Shown piece after piece: positions 12,310 to 25,400 of a stretch of 64,000 nucleotides of DNA. The stretch is from assembly GCF_032854445.1 (NCBI RefSeq), contig NC_088298.1:5326160-5390159 (forward strand). Reading direction: 5' to 3'. The DNA is from Liolophura sinensis. Its lineage: Eukaryota > Mollusca > Polyplacophora > Chitonida > Chitonidae. The notes under the pieces are model-generated. The model searched no databases, was not told the DNA's origin, and was given only the letters and a program-made list of their open reading frames with translations. Each line of letters opens with the position of its first letter. Within the stretch, counting starts at the first letter, position 1. The translations under genes and the position numbers were made by a program.

Positions 12310-13493
12310 ATGTTCAGTTTTGTTCCAAACGTTGCAGAAGTTTTAACCACAGAATTGCAGCAGATAGAAAACAAGGCATGTCGGGTTGAACTGTGGCGCA
12401 GGCAAAACAGAACTGTGAGTTTTACACAGTCACTTTGTGTAACACCAGCTCACAGGAATAATCATCAGAGCAAATTGCTACATTCGATACACATTGTGCC
12501 CAATGATTATGGAGATTGTTCAAAAGAAAACAGACTTCAAGGGTCGTACAGCCCTGGAATTACTGTAGCACGAAGATGCTACATCTGTGATGACCCATTT
12601 TGTACAAATATAGATGTGTTAAACAGTGATAGTGCTGGTACTTTGTGCTGTGAAGAATCGATAAAGAAGAGTTTGGGATCAAGTTTTGAGTCGTTTTATG
12701 CTTTAGAAAATCCCAAGATCCTATTGGAAAAAGACGGAAATGTGCCTTGTGGAGAAAGCAAAGATGAAACACAACAAGGTGCCAAAATTACCAAAGAACA
12801 GAAAAAGTTGGTTTCGAATGAAACACCGCAAATTTCAGGTGTGTCTTCTAAAGAAGAGGATAAACCCCACATTGGTGCCAGAAGGAAGCTTATGTTGGGA
12901 GCCCTGAAGAAATTAAAACTTCCTTATTCTGGTGTAAAAAAACCAGTCTACTAGGAAGGCAGGCTCTCAGTCCTGTGCCAAATTGAACAATTTTGAATCC
13001 TTGAAATCTCAGACTGAAAGCTCGGAAAAGGGGGACGACTCTAGCAAACGTCCTTGCTGCTGTAAGGGGCCCTACCACTGTCACATGTTTGACAGTAAGT
13101 CAATATATCACCACCAGAACAACGAAGACAATAAAACAATGGCAAAGTCTGTATCATCAGGGAAGCCTGGGCGCCGATTTGACAATCAAATTTCACTGGA
13201 TCGTTCCTCTCAGTCCAGCCAATCAAATTTGCTCCACTACTCTGAAAAGGATAACCACAGAAATATTTGCATGACATTTTGGAAACCTCAGCTCTCGTTC
13301 TGTCCTTACAAATACGGAGATAAATTGGTCGACTTTAGCTCATTGTGGCCGAGTGAACAAAGTCTGAGGAAAACGATGTCAGAAGTCTGCCATGATACGG
13401 TGCTGCGCAGAGCTATCCTAGACATGTGCAAGATGTCACTACGGTGTGGACCAGTACGACTCCTCAAGGCCCTTCTGGGTCTAAAACTTGTCA
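12310..13493 (+). CDS. Ankyrin gene exon 1, large first coding exon with a frameshift
   Basis: The ATG at 12310 has A at -3 and follows an in-frame stop at 12295. The exon encodes a low-homology N-terminus with Cys clusters (RRCYICDDPFC; RPCCCKGPYHCH) and many Ser, Lys and Glu. The frame opened at 12310 hits TAG at 12952. The frame that joins exon 2 is open from about 12943 onward. The two meet at A7 (12936-12942), and dropping one A gives continuous coding. The donor is 'ca|gtaagt' after 13493, phase 1. A further upstream coding exon cannot be excluded. Confidence 0.7.
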
Positions 13494-16400
13494 GTAAGTA
13501 TTATCAGTATTTCATGAGCATATACAATGCGATCGCTATGAGTTCAACTCATGCTGGCTCCTCTCAACTTATATGTTGGGGCGGGGGGGGGGGGGGGGGG
13601 AGGGGTTGAGGATAGGGGGTGGTCTGCCAGTAACCTACGGATAGTTTTGTGTTTCCCCTCCATCTGCCCGGTTTCCTCCCACCATAATGCTGGCCATTGT
13701 CGTGTAAGTGAAATATTCTTGAGTATGGTGTAAAATTGCATTCAAATTAATTCATAGAAATAAAGGTACAGTACAGCAGGATCCTTGCCCAATGTCCCAC
13801 GTCCATTGTAGGCTGACCATACCACGACAGTCCGCCCATCATACGCGGACCCTGATCCACTCAGTACTGCTGTCCTGACGGGATCGTATGCCCATTGTGG
13901 GCCCCTCATGGTACCATCATGGGCGTAACATCCTGCCATCCTAATCAGACTTTGCCAGCGTCCATCCTGTGTTTGTGACAAACCAATTTCTGTCAAATCC
14001 ACCATCTTCGCATACTGACAAGCATTTTTTCCTGCTTGATAATTTCCCGCAGTATTCGAGTCTATAGTACTGCTGTTTGTAGCCTATGCTGAGCATATAT
14101 TAATACAATGTAGATTTTTTAAACTTGTACAGATTGGGTAGGCGAATGATACTGTGACATCAGCCGACATCTAAATAGTTACATTACTGTAGAGTTTTTA
14201 GACTGACTCGCCCCAAGAACATACACATGTATCAGTTATGTTGACGTCGTCAAATCATGCTTGGATTGTCTGACCATGATGGTGCGGTGGTGGCCGTGAT
14301 ACACAAATCCTGATCGGAGTGTACACACAATGGAATGTTACCCGACCACGGTGGGCCCACCAAACGCTGACAGTGGAGCCTTGATGGGCGTAGGATGTTC
14401 GGCTGGAATGTGACTGCACTATTAAATGAGCAGTTAAGATTTTTTCCTTCACCCATAAACCTGGTGTCCGTTTTACAAAGCACTCGTAACAATACATGCA
14501 TTTATCTACCATGGCCTCCGTGGCTCAGTCGGTTAGCGCGCTAGCGCAGCGTAGTGACCCAGAAGCCTCTCACCAATGCGGTCACTGTGAGTTCAAGACC
14601 AGCTCATGCTGGCTTCCTCTCCGGCCGTACGTGGGAAGGTCTGCCAGCAACCTGCGGATGGTCGTGGGTTTCCGCTGGGCTCTGCCCGTTTTCCACCCAC
14701 CATAATGCTGGCCGCCGTCGTATAAGTGAAATATTCTTGAGTACGGCGTAAAACACCAATCAAAAAAAAAAAAAAAAAAAAATCTACCATGGCCACCCAG
14801 TATTGTAGATTTTACGTCGCCATGGTAGCTATGTGAACTTAGCACTATGTGGGTTTTGTGAATGGGCATCTGAACGTGCTACCTCCGGACTGTGCTCGGT
14901 TTCTTCCCCACCATAATACTAGCTTAAACATGGCATAAAACACCAATCAAATAAACAAATAAATAAAAGTACCCAATCAAATTAATAGATAAATGAATAG
15001 TTCAATCCTAGGCTTGTACAGAGAAGTTTTGTTATTGCCCTCAGAATGTTTGTGGAGAAAACTGTTCGAAATAAACTCGTAGTGATGTTTAGGTGGTTGT
15101 ACGTAATGTTTAGCACCAATATGTTTTTATTTTCACTTTCCCTTTCCCCACAGACCTAGATCAGGTGTTTGAAGACGGCAGTGGTATGTTACACTTGGCG
15201 CTCATCGCCCGTAATGCTGAGGCAGTACAGTTCCTCTGTCATGCCGGGATACCACCCAAAATCAGAGATAAATATGGTAAGCCTAAAAGTGGCCTACATT
15301 TCACACAAAGTCACAGTAAAATTTGGTAAGTCTAAAAATGAAGGCTTCCGTGGCCAAGGGAGTTAGCATGCCACCACGGCACAATGACCCAGGAGCATCT
15401 CACCAATGTGGTCGCTGTGAGTTCAAGTCCAGCTCATGCTGGCTTCCTCTCCGGCAGTATGTGGGAAGGTCTGACAGCAACCTGTAGATGGTCATGGGTT
15501 TCCTCTGGGCTCTGGCCGGTTTCCTCCCACCATAATGCTGTCTGCCAATGTATAAGTGAAATATTCTTGAGTATGGCATAAAACACCAATCAAATGAATA
15601 AATAAATCAAATGTATAAATTAAAACCAAGTTGTTAATTTCTTAAGTGGTCAGTACCAACCAAAATCAGAGATAAATTTGGTAAGTCTACACGTGGTCTG
15701 AATCACTCAAAATCAGAGACAGATTTAGTAAGCTTATCTATGGCCTATTATGTCAGACAATGGTCGTGTTTGTAAGCTTTTTGAGTCGACCATCAGTCTA
15801 CCATCTAAAATTGAAGACAAATTTTGTGGTGCTTAGAAGTGTTTTAATATTTCAGAAAACAGAGATAAATTTGGTAAGCCTAGAAGTATTGTAATCTATA
15901 TCACTAAACATGTGACGGCCTAAATTAGAGATAATTTTGACACAAGTTACTCCCTTTATTTACCTTTAGGTCACCCTGCTGACCAGGTGTGTTTCTCTGC
16001 TCAGCTCCGTAAGCTCCTACCTCAGCGATATATCATCAGCAACAGTTCCCAGTCCCCAAGGTATAGCAAGTCTCACATCCTCCCCACCCAAACTGATGTT
16101 GAGTCTATTTTCAACCTGGCCCAAAGTTCAAAGCATTTTGATGAATTACAGAAAAAATTACAGGTGAGTGTGTTTATTTGTTTAATATCATTTATTTATA
16201 CAACACATTAATTTGGCTCTTTATTGTTTAAATTTTTAATTACTGACATATATGCATAGATAGTTATTGGCATGAATGAACTTAACCAAATTCCTCAACT
16301 TTTTCACTTGTGAAATAGCAAATGTCATTGTGATTTAAGGACATTTTTCATGTAATATTGGAGACCAACCTACATCCTTGCAAACATGCCAAAAGTTTGA

Positions 16401-19400
16401 CGAATTCCAGTACATGTATCATATTTGATTTATACTTGTACATGCTTTTGAAAATTTTGTCCCGTTGAAGGAATACTGAATCTGTCAGTGATTGGCTGGT
16501 GTGGGGAATCCCAGCCTAAGCATGGCTGGGATAAAGAAATTAACAACTTGGTTTTTAACTGTACATATATTCGAGGGTGACTCAAGACTACATACTTTAA
16601 CCCAGAAAACCCTATCTTTATTTTCAGCCAATCAGTATCGATTGTGCATCTCTTCATATGTATATTACCCTAGGCAATCCGCTTTGAACACCAGGAAATG
16701 TGATTCTAATTTCGCCTGTATGAAGTAAGGAGAAGTTTTGTGAGAGAGGGATTAGATGCTGACGGTGTCGGTGTCAGCGTCCAGTTTTAGTACACAGATA
16801 GCCAATCATGTATGACATGATTTGAACATTATGCAATTTTGCGAACTGCTCGATCAGGCTTCACAGACTCACAGTCTGCCCAAAACTAGGCTTTATTGAG
16901 ATTCACAGTTTACTTAATTTGTGCAGTGCAGGCAGAGCACTCTTTTGACATGTTTGACTTTTGATTTCCAGTTATCTGCTGGGCCCTAGAGGTTCAAAAG
17001 TGTAGCAGCTAATACTCATATTAAGTCATATTTTATATTTACAATTTTGGCCACTCTCAGCAGCCAATGCACTTCTCCAAAGTCAAAGTATGAGATCTGC
17101 AGTTTTAGTTCATATTTAATATACATTTTTTTGAGGCTGATTTTATAATTGAAGACTTGACTTAAAGTTAAATCCGGCATTAAGTCTTAATCCAGATTAA
17201 TGTATATTGAAATTCAGGCCTCGAAATAAAGGTTTTTCAGGGACCAAATGCTCCTAAGTTTCTGGTTTGGTTTCTGGAAAATTTGATGTTATGCTATCAA
17301 ATCCATATTTCAAGCAACCAAATTGAGTAGTAGATCAGTGGCCCAAAGTCAGCAAAAGTCCTTTCAAACCCTAGCATTATCATTGCAGACATACGAATTT
17401 GACGTCAATGGGCAGTGTGATAGTAAGGGAGACTACCTGGTCCATATTGCCACAAGGGGAGGTAAGCATATGGACATTCTCTGATTTTTTTTTTTCACTT
17501 TTTGAACACGCGTGTTTACCAAACAAAGTTCTTTCATTATAGTAACAGACTTAAAAACTCTCTGAAAGCAGTATTTTGAGGCACATTTTACAAAATTCTT
17601 GTCACAATGGCCTCAGTTCTTAAAGTTTGGGATCAGGCCCCAGGGTCACAAAGCAATTTTATACTTTAAGTCAAAATTTCAAATCACTTTAATGTTGTTA
17701 TTTTTTTATGTAAGAAGGTCATGACCGTTTCCGAGCACTCAGAACCATAGGGATCATGACCGTTTCCGAGCACTCAGAACCGTAGAGATCATGGCCGTTT
17801 CCGAGCACTCAGAACCGTAGAGATCATGGCCGTTTCCGAGCACTCAGAACCGTAGAGACCACGACCGTTTCCGAGCACTCAGAACCGTAGAGACCACGAC
17901 CGTTTCCGAGCACTCAGAACTGTAGGGATCATGACCGTTTCCGAGCACTCAGAACCGTAGAGATCATAGCCATTTCCGAGCACTCAGAACCATAGAGATC
18001 ATGACTGTTTCCGAGCACTCAGAACCGTAGAGACCACCACCGTTTCCGAGCACTCAGAACCATAGAGATCATGATCGTTTCTGAGCACTCAGAACCGTAG
18101 GGATCATGACCGTTTCCGAGCACTCAGAACCGTAGAGATCATGGCCGTTTCCGAGCACTCAGAACCATAGAGATCATGGCCGTTTCCGAGCACTCAGAAC
18201 CATAGAGACCATGACTGTTTCCGAGCACTCAGAACCGTAGAGATCATGACCGTTTCCGAGCACTCAGAACCGTAGAGATCATGGCCATTTCCGAGCACTC
18301 AGAACCGTAGAGATCATGACCGTTTCCGAGCACTCAGAACCGTAGAGATCATGACCGTTTCCGAGCACTCAGAACCATAGAGATCATGACCGTTTCCGAG
18401 CACTCAGAACCGTAGGGATCATGACCGTTTCCGAGCACTCAGAACCGTAGAGATCATGGCCGTTTTCGAGCACTCAGAACCATAGAGATCATGGCCGTTT
18501 CCGAGCACTCAGAACCGTAGAGATCATGACCGTTTCCGAGCACTCAGAACCGTAGAGACCACGACCGTTTCTGAGCACTCAGAACCGTAGAGACCACGAC
18601 CGTTTCAAAGCACTCAGAACCATAGAGACCACGACCGTTTCCGAGCACTCAGAACCGTAGAGATCATGACCGTTTCCGAGCACTCAGAACCGTAGAGACC
18701 ACGACCGTTTCCGAACACTCAGAACCGTAGAGACCACCAACGTTTCCGAGCACTCAGAACCGTAGAGACCACCACCGTTTCCGAGCACTCAGAACCGTAG
18801 GGATCATGACCGAGCAGTATTTTGAGGCACATTTTACAAAACTCTTGTCACAATGGCCTCAGTTCTTAAAGTTTGGGATCAGGCCCCAGGGTCACAAAGC
18901 AATTTTATACTTTAAGTCAAAATTTCAAATCACTTTAATGTTGTTATTCACTCAGAACCGTAGGGATCATGACTGTTTCCGAGCACTCAGAACCGTAGAG
19001 ATCATGGCCGTTTCCGAGCACTCAGAACCATAGAGATCATGGCCGTTTCCGAGCACTCAGAACCGTAGAGACCGTTTCCGAGCACTCAGAACCGTAGAGA
19101 TCATGGCCGTTTCCGAGCACTCAGAACCATAGAGATCATGGCCGTTTCCGAGCACTCAGAACCGTAGGGATCACGACCGTTTCTGAGCACTCAGAACCGT
19201 AGAGATCATGACCGTTTCCGAGCACTCAGAACCGTAGAGATCACGACTGTTTCCGAGCACTCAGAACCGTAGAGATCACGACCGTTTCCGAGCACTTTGA
19301 TTTCTCCCACCCATACGGCTGACTTACATGTACCGACTGCCAGCATATGATTGAAAAATTCTGTACCATGACTTTAGGCTATAAACAACTACATGTTTCT

Positions 19401-22400
19401 TGTGCAGGTCTCTCGATGCTGCCGATGTTGTTGACTCTGGTGAGAGTACAGGGTGCTGACATCGACCTGTGTAACAGTGCGGGGATGACGCCCCTTATGA
19501 TTGCTGCGCAGAACAGAGATGCCGTCCTCTGTGATGTGAGTAATTGTGTCTGGGATGTTATGATGTCATTTTTAACAGTTAGAAAATAATGGCAAAGGAA
19601 AGGATGTTCAGCTTGTACACTAGGAGGAAGAAGTTCAGTAATCTCTTTGTGTGGTGTCAGTATACTGTGACTGGTGTCAGTATACTGTGACTGGGCAGGG
19701 TGTCATGTGTGGTGTCAGTATATTGTGACTGGGCAGGGTGTCATGTGTGGTGTCAGTATATTGTGACTGGGCAGGTTGTCATGTCTGGTGTCAGTATACT
19801 GTGACTGGGCAGGGTGTCATGTGTGGTGTCAGTATATTGTGACTGGGCAGGTTGTCATGTCTGGTGTCAGTATACTGTGACTGGACAGGGTGTCATGTGT
19901 GGTGTCAGTGCACTGTGACTGGTGTCAATATACTGTGACTGGGCAGGGTGTCATGTGTGGTGCCAGTGCACTGTGACTGGTGTCAGTATATTGTGACTGG
20001 GCAGGGTGTCATGTGTGGTGTCAGTATACTGTGAGTGGGCAGGGTGTCATGACTGGGTAGTAAGGATGTTACGATTAAACGATGCATCAATAGTATCGAT
20101 ACGATGAGCCGGCGATGCTCATCTCGTATCGGCAGTCCCGTATCGCGATACGCAAGTCAGGGGAGCTAACGTTTGTTTACCTCCGGATTTATCTCCCTTT
20201 AAAGAGCTCTTGCGTGTCTGTGTTGGATACAGAAGTGGCGGAGTCAGGTGGCGTTGAGATTGTGTGCCGACTATGCGAAACTGTTATGGGCTACAGTGGA
20301 AGAAGCTAAAGGGTACAGTAAGAAGGTTGTATGCCGACTATGCGAAACTGTAACGGGCTACAGTGGAGAAGCTAGAGGGTACAGAAAGAAGGTGGTGTGG
20401 CCGACTATGCAAAACTGTAACGGGCTACAGTGGAAGAAGCTAAAGGGTACAGAAAGAAGGTTGTGTGCCGACTTTACGAAACTGTAATGGGCTACAGTGG
20501 AAGAAGCTAGAGGGTACAGAAAGAAGGTTGTGTGCTGACTATGGGAAACTAATGGGCTACAGTGGAAGAAGCTAAAGGGTACAGAAAGAAGGTTGTGTGC
20601 CGACTTTACGAAACTGTAATGGGCTACAGTGGGAAGAAGCCTAGAGGGTACAGAAAGAAGGTTGTGTGCTGACTATGGGAAACTAATGGGCTACAGTGGA
20701 AGAAGCTATAGGGTACAGAAAGAAGGTTGTGTGCCGACTTTACGAAACTGTAATGGGCTACAGTGGACGAATCTAAAGGGTACAGAAAGAAGGTTGTGTG
20801 CTGACTATGGGAAAACTGTAATGGGCTACAGTGGAAGAAGCTAAAGGGTACAGAAAGAAGGTTGTGTGCCGACTTTGCAAAACTGTAATAGGCTACAGTG
20901 GAAGAATCTAAAGGGTACAGAAAGAAGGTTGTGTGCTGACTATGGGAGACTGTAATGGGCTACAGTGGAAGAGCTAAAGGGTACAGAAAGAAGGTTGTGT
21001 GCCGACTATGCAAAACTGTAATGGGCTACAGTGGAAGAAGCTAAAGGGTACAGAAAGAAGGTTGTGTGCTGACTATGGGAAACTGTAATGGGCTACAGTG
21101 AAAGGAGCTAACGGGTACAGAAAGAAGGTTGTGTGCCGACTATGGGAAACTGTAATGGGCTACAGTGGAAGAAGCTAAAGGGTACAGAAAGAAGGCTGTG
21201 TGCCGACTATGGGAAACTGTAATGGGCTACAGTGAAGAAGCTAAAGGGTACAGAAAGAAGGCTGTGTGCCGACTATGCGAAACTGTAATGGGCTACAGTG
21301 GAAGAAGCTAAAGGATACAGTAAGAAGGTTGTGTGCCGACTATGCGAAACTGTAATGGGCTACAGTGGAAGAAGCTAAAGGGTACAGAAAGAAGGCTGTG
21401 TGCCGACTATGGGAAACTGTAATGGGCTACAGTGGAAGAAGCTAAAGGGTTACAGTAAGAAGGTTGTGTGCCGACTATGCGAAACTGTAATGGGCTACAG
21501 TGGAAGAAGCTAAAGGGTACAGAAAGAAGGCTATGTGCCGACTGTGGGAAACTGTAATGGGCTACAGTGGAAGAAGCTAAAGGGTACAGAAAGAAGGCTG
21601 TGTGCCGACTATGCGAAACTGTAATGGGCTACAGTGGAAGAAGCTATAGGGTACAGAAAGAAGGTTATGTGCCGACTATGCGAAACTGTAATGGGCTACA
21701 GTGGAAGAAGGTAAAGGGTACAGAAAGAAGGTTGTGTGCCGACTTTACGAAACTGTAAAGGGGTTACAGTGGAAGAAGCTAAAGGGTACAGAAAGAAGGT
21801 TGTGTGCCGACAATGGGAAACTGTAATGGCTACAGTGGAAGAAGCTAAAGGGTACAGAAAGAAGGTTGTGTGCCGACTATGGGAAACTGTAATGGGTTAC
21901 AGTGGAAGAAGGTAAAGGGTACAGAAAGAAGGTTGTGTGCCGACTATGGGAAACTGTAATGGGCTACAGTGGAAGAAGCTAAAGGGTACAGAAAGAAGGT
22001 TATGTGGCCGACTATGCGAAATTGTAATGGGCTACAGTGGAAGAAGGTAAAGGGTGCAGAAAGAAGGCTGTGTGCCGACTTTACGAAACTGTAATGGGCT
22101 ACGGTGGAAGAAGCTATAGGGTACAGAAAGGAAGGTTATGTGCTGACCATGGAAACTGTAACGGGCTACAGTGGAAACACAACTAACATGTCGACTCATC
22201 TTAGACGACACCGTGACATGTGACAGACCCCTTCTCCGGCTTGTTCATCTAACAACTGGGATGAAACTTTGACTGAAGTTTACAAATAAACTGAAACTAA
22301 ACAGAAAACGTTGGCCGGTTTTATGAAGTCAACTGGGGGTCTTGTCAGCTTTAAAAAAAATGACCTAATAAACCAAAAGATAACAGAATTGATTGTCCAG

Positions 22401-25400
22401 GACCTGCGAGCATTCAATGCTGTGCAAAGCAGTGATTTCCTGAACTTCATTAAGTTTCTGGTACCACACTACACCAAGAAGCTACATTTGTTGATCTCAG
22501 AACTGATGGGTAGGTTTTTTTTAAATATAATGAATACTTAGATAGAAAAATAAGAAAATTGTGATTTTTTGAAAAATATTCTTTGTATTTTAAAGAGATT
22601 ATTTTTATTTGTTTTATTATAAGTAATATACTAAAACTACTCTTGAAGATTTAAGATGTGAATGAAGTTATTAAAAAACGTCAGGGAGACAGGGAGTTAT
22701 TAAACAATTTATTCCAGTGAAACAGAACTGTGATTCTTGTTGTAATTAAATGAATATTTACATTTTATAATTGTCTCACAAATCATGAGAGTTGATCAGT
22801 GTAATCTTCAATTGGTATTAGTATGCAAACTGAAACTGCAGTGTATAATGTGGTGTATGTTGCTTACTGCTTATGGTTCAAAAGTTTACTTAGTTTACAT
22901 AGTCAGGTGAAGTAACTAGTCATTCCAGGTGTTTTGGACTTCCTGTGTTATTCTCTAATATTGATTCTACTTTGGAATCTGCGGGAAGACAACTGCAATA
23001 AAACTGCAATTGTTCATTTGATTTAATTTGTTGATTTATTTATTTATTTACTGATATTTAGATAGCCACCTTACCCATTGGACAAAACAATCTGTATCAT
23101 GGTACTGTTGTATCGTAACTGTGTATCGTGATACATATCGTATCGTAACTGTGTATCGTGATTTGTATTGTATTGTAACTGTGTATCGTGATACTGTCGT
23201 ATCATAACTGTGTATCGTGATATGTATCGTATCGTAACTGTGCATCGTGATACTGTCGTATCATAACTGTGTATCGTGATACGTATCATATCATAACTGT
23301 GTATCGTGATACGTATCGTATTGTAACTGTATTGTGATATGTATCGTATCGTAACTGTGTATCGTGATACTGTTGTATCGTAACTGTGTATCGTGATACA
23401 TATCATATTGTAACTGTGTATCGTGATACTGTCGTATCATAACTGTGTATCATGATACGTATCATATCGTAACTGTGTATCGTGATTTGTATCGTATCAT
23501 AACTGTATATCGTGATACTGTCGTATTGTAACTGTGTATTGTGATACCGTCGTATCGTAACTGTGTATCGTATCGTAACTGTGCATCATGATACTGTCGT
23601 ATCATAACTGTGTATCGTGATACGTATCATATTGTAACTGTATTGTGATATGTATCGTATAGTAACTGTGTATCATGATACTGTCGTATCGTAACTGTGT
23701 ATCGTGATACATATCGTATTGTAACTGTGTATCGTGATACTGTCGTATCATAACTGTGTATCATGATACGTATCATATCGTAACTGTGTATCGTGATACT
23801 GTCGTATCGTAACTGTGTATCGTGATACGTATCATATCGTAACTGTGTATCGTGATACGTATTGTATTGTAACTGTGTATCGTGATACTGTCGTATCATA
23901 ACTGTGTATCATGATACGTATCATATCGTAACTGTGTATCATGATACTGTCGTATTGTAACTGTGTATCGTGATACTGTCGTATTGTAACTGTGTATCGT
24001 GATACTGTTGTATCGTAACTGTGTATCATATCGTAACTGTGCATCGTGATACGTATCGTATAGTAACTGTGTATCATGATACTGTCGTAATGTAACTGTG
24101 TATCATGATACTGTTGTATCGTAACTGTGTATCGTATCGTAACTGTGCATCGTGATACTTATCGTAACATAACTGTGTATCATGATACTGTCGTAACATA
24201 ACTGTGTATCATGATACTGTCATATCGTAACTGTGTATCGTGATACGTATCGTATAGTAACTGTGTATCATGATACTGTCGTAATGTAACTGTGTATCAT
24301 GATACTGTCGTATCGTGAGATTTCTGGCGATAGTCAGGCATACTGGGTGATGTCATGTGTGGTGTCAGTGGAGTGTGACTGGTGTCAGTATACTGTGTGA
24401 CTGGGCAGGGTGTCGTGTGGTGCCAGTGCGCTGTGACTGGGCAGGGTGTCATTTGTGGTGTCATTGTGCTGTTACTGATGTCAGTTTACTGTGACTGGGC
24501 AGGGTGTCATGTGGTGCCAGTGCACTGAGACTGGGCAGGGTGTCATGTGTGGTGTCATTGTGCTGTTACTGGTGTAAGTATACTCTCTGACTGGGTGGGG
24601 TGTCAAATTTGGTGTCATTGTGCTGTTACTGGTGTCAGTATACCATGTGACTGGGTTTAAATGGTTGTCTGGCTTGTCTCGCCATTTTCTAAGTGGAAAA
24701 TGTCAGCATGCATGTATACATATAGTGATTGGTGGGTGGCAGTACAGAGAGGCTGACAGTAGTCATGCTTGCTTTTATTTTACCCACACTCATTTTGTTT
24801 TCATAACACCCATTTTGTTTTTCCAGACAAATTTGATCTTCCCTATGTTGTTTCCATGTACCCCTATGTTGTTTCCATGTACCTCTATCTTGTTTCCATG
24901 TACCCCTATCTTGTTTGCATGTACCCCTATCTTGTTTCCATGACCCTATGTTGTTTCCATGTACCCCTATCTTGTTTGCATGTACCCCTATCTTGTTTCC
25001 ATGACCCTATCTTGTTTCCATGTACCCTTATCTTGTTTTCATGTACCCCTATCTTGTTTCCATGTACCCCTATGTTGTTTCCATATACCCCTTTTTGTGT
25101 CATGAACCAATTTTTTCCCTACATCATTTTCTTTTTCCTTATACCAATTTTGGTTTCACAACACTTACACCTGTTTTGTTTCTACGACAGGTTCTGCTGT
25201 GCGTCTTCGGTTGTAACCCTAACAAACCCAACCCCAGCTTGGGTACCTACGCTCTACACTGTGCCTGTGTCAGCAACTGTTCAGAGGCCGTCAAGTAAGT
25301 CATGGGCTGATATTGTACTGTTTTGTCAGGACATAATACCCGTTCTCTGAACGGTCATGTTTCATTGGGTAAAGTCATGCAACTTGTAAGAGTAATCCGT

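Larger units (their letters stand above)
20066..24340 (+). mobile_element. hAT-like (BED-finger) transposon remnant with internal expansions
   Basis: The left edge 'taaggatgttacgattaaac' followed by 'gatgcatcaatag' resembles hAT terminal repeats as I know them. Inside are a split BED zinc finger (20220-22200), a transposase-like ORF (22311-22541) and a 29-bp subterminal-like array (23090-24315). SINE-C-derived minisatellite lies on both sides, so the element appears to have inserted into that array. A right terminal repeat is not clearly visible, so the right edge is approximate. Confidence 0.65.

Noticed and set aside
12560-12772. Minus-strand ORFs across 12560-13277
   Set aside because: Shadows of the large first coding exon of the ankyrin gene.
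12936-12942. Programmed -1 ribosomal frameshift at A AAA AAA
   Set aside because: The heptamer is in the right phase for -1 slippage, but the -1 frame meets a TGA soon after; the downstream coding frame needs +1.
14514-14600. Functional tRNA gene
   Set aside because: Only A- and B-box-like sequences of a SINE head; no full cloverleaf and the copy has a SINE body, A-tail and target duplication.
23048-24077. Minus-strand ORFs reading YDTTVSRYTVTIRY repeats
   Set aside because: Translations of the 29-bp TATCGTGATAC array.
24620-25350. ORFs of 107 and 193 residues (FPCTPILFPCTP; YPYLVSMYPY) before exon 6
   Set aside because: They are two frames of the 21-bp array running into the true exon 6 in the wrong frame.
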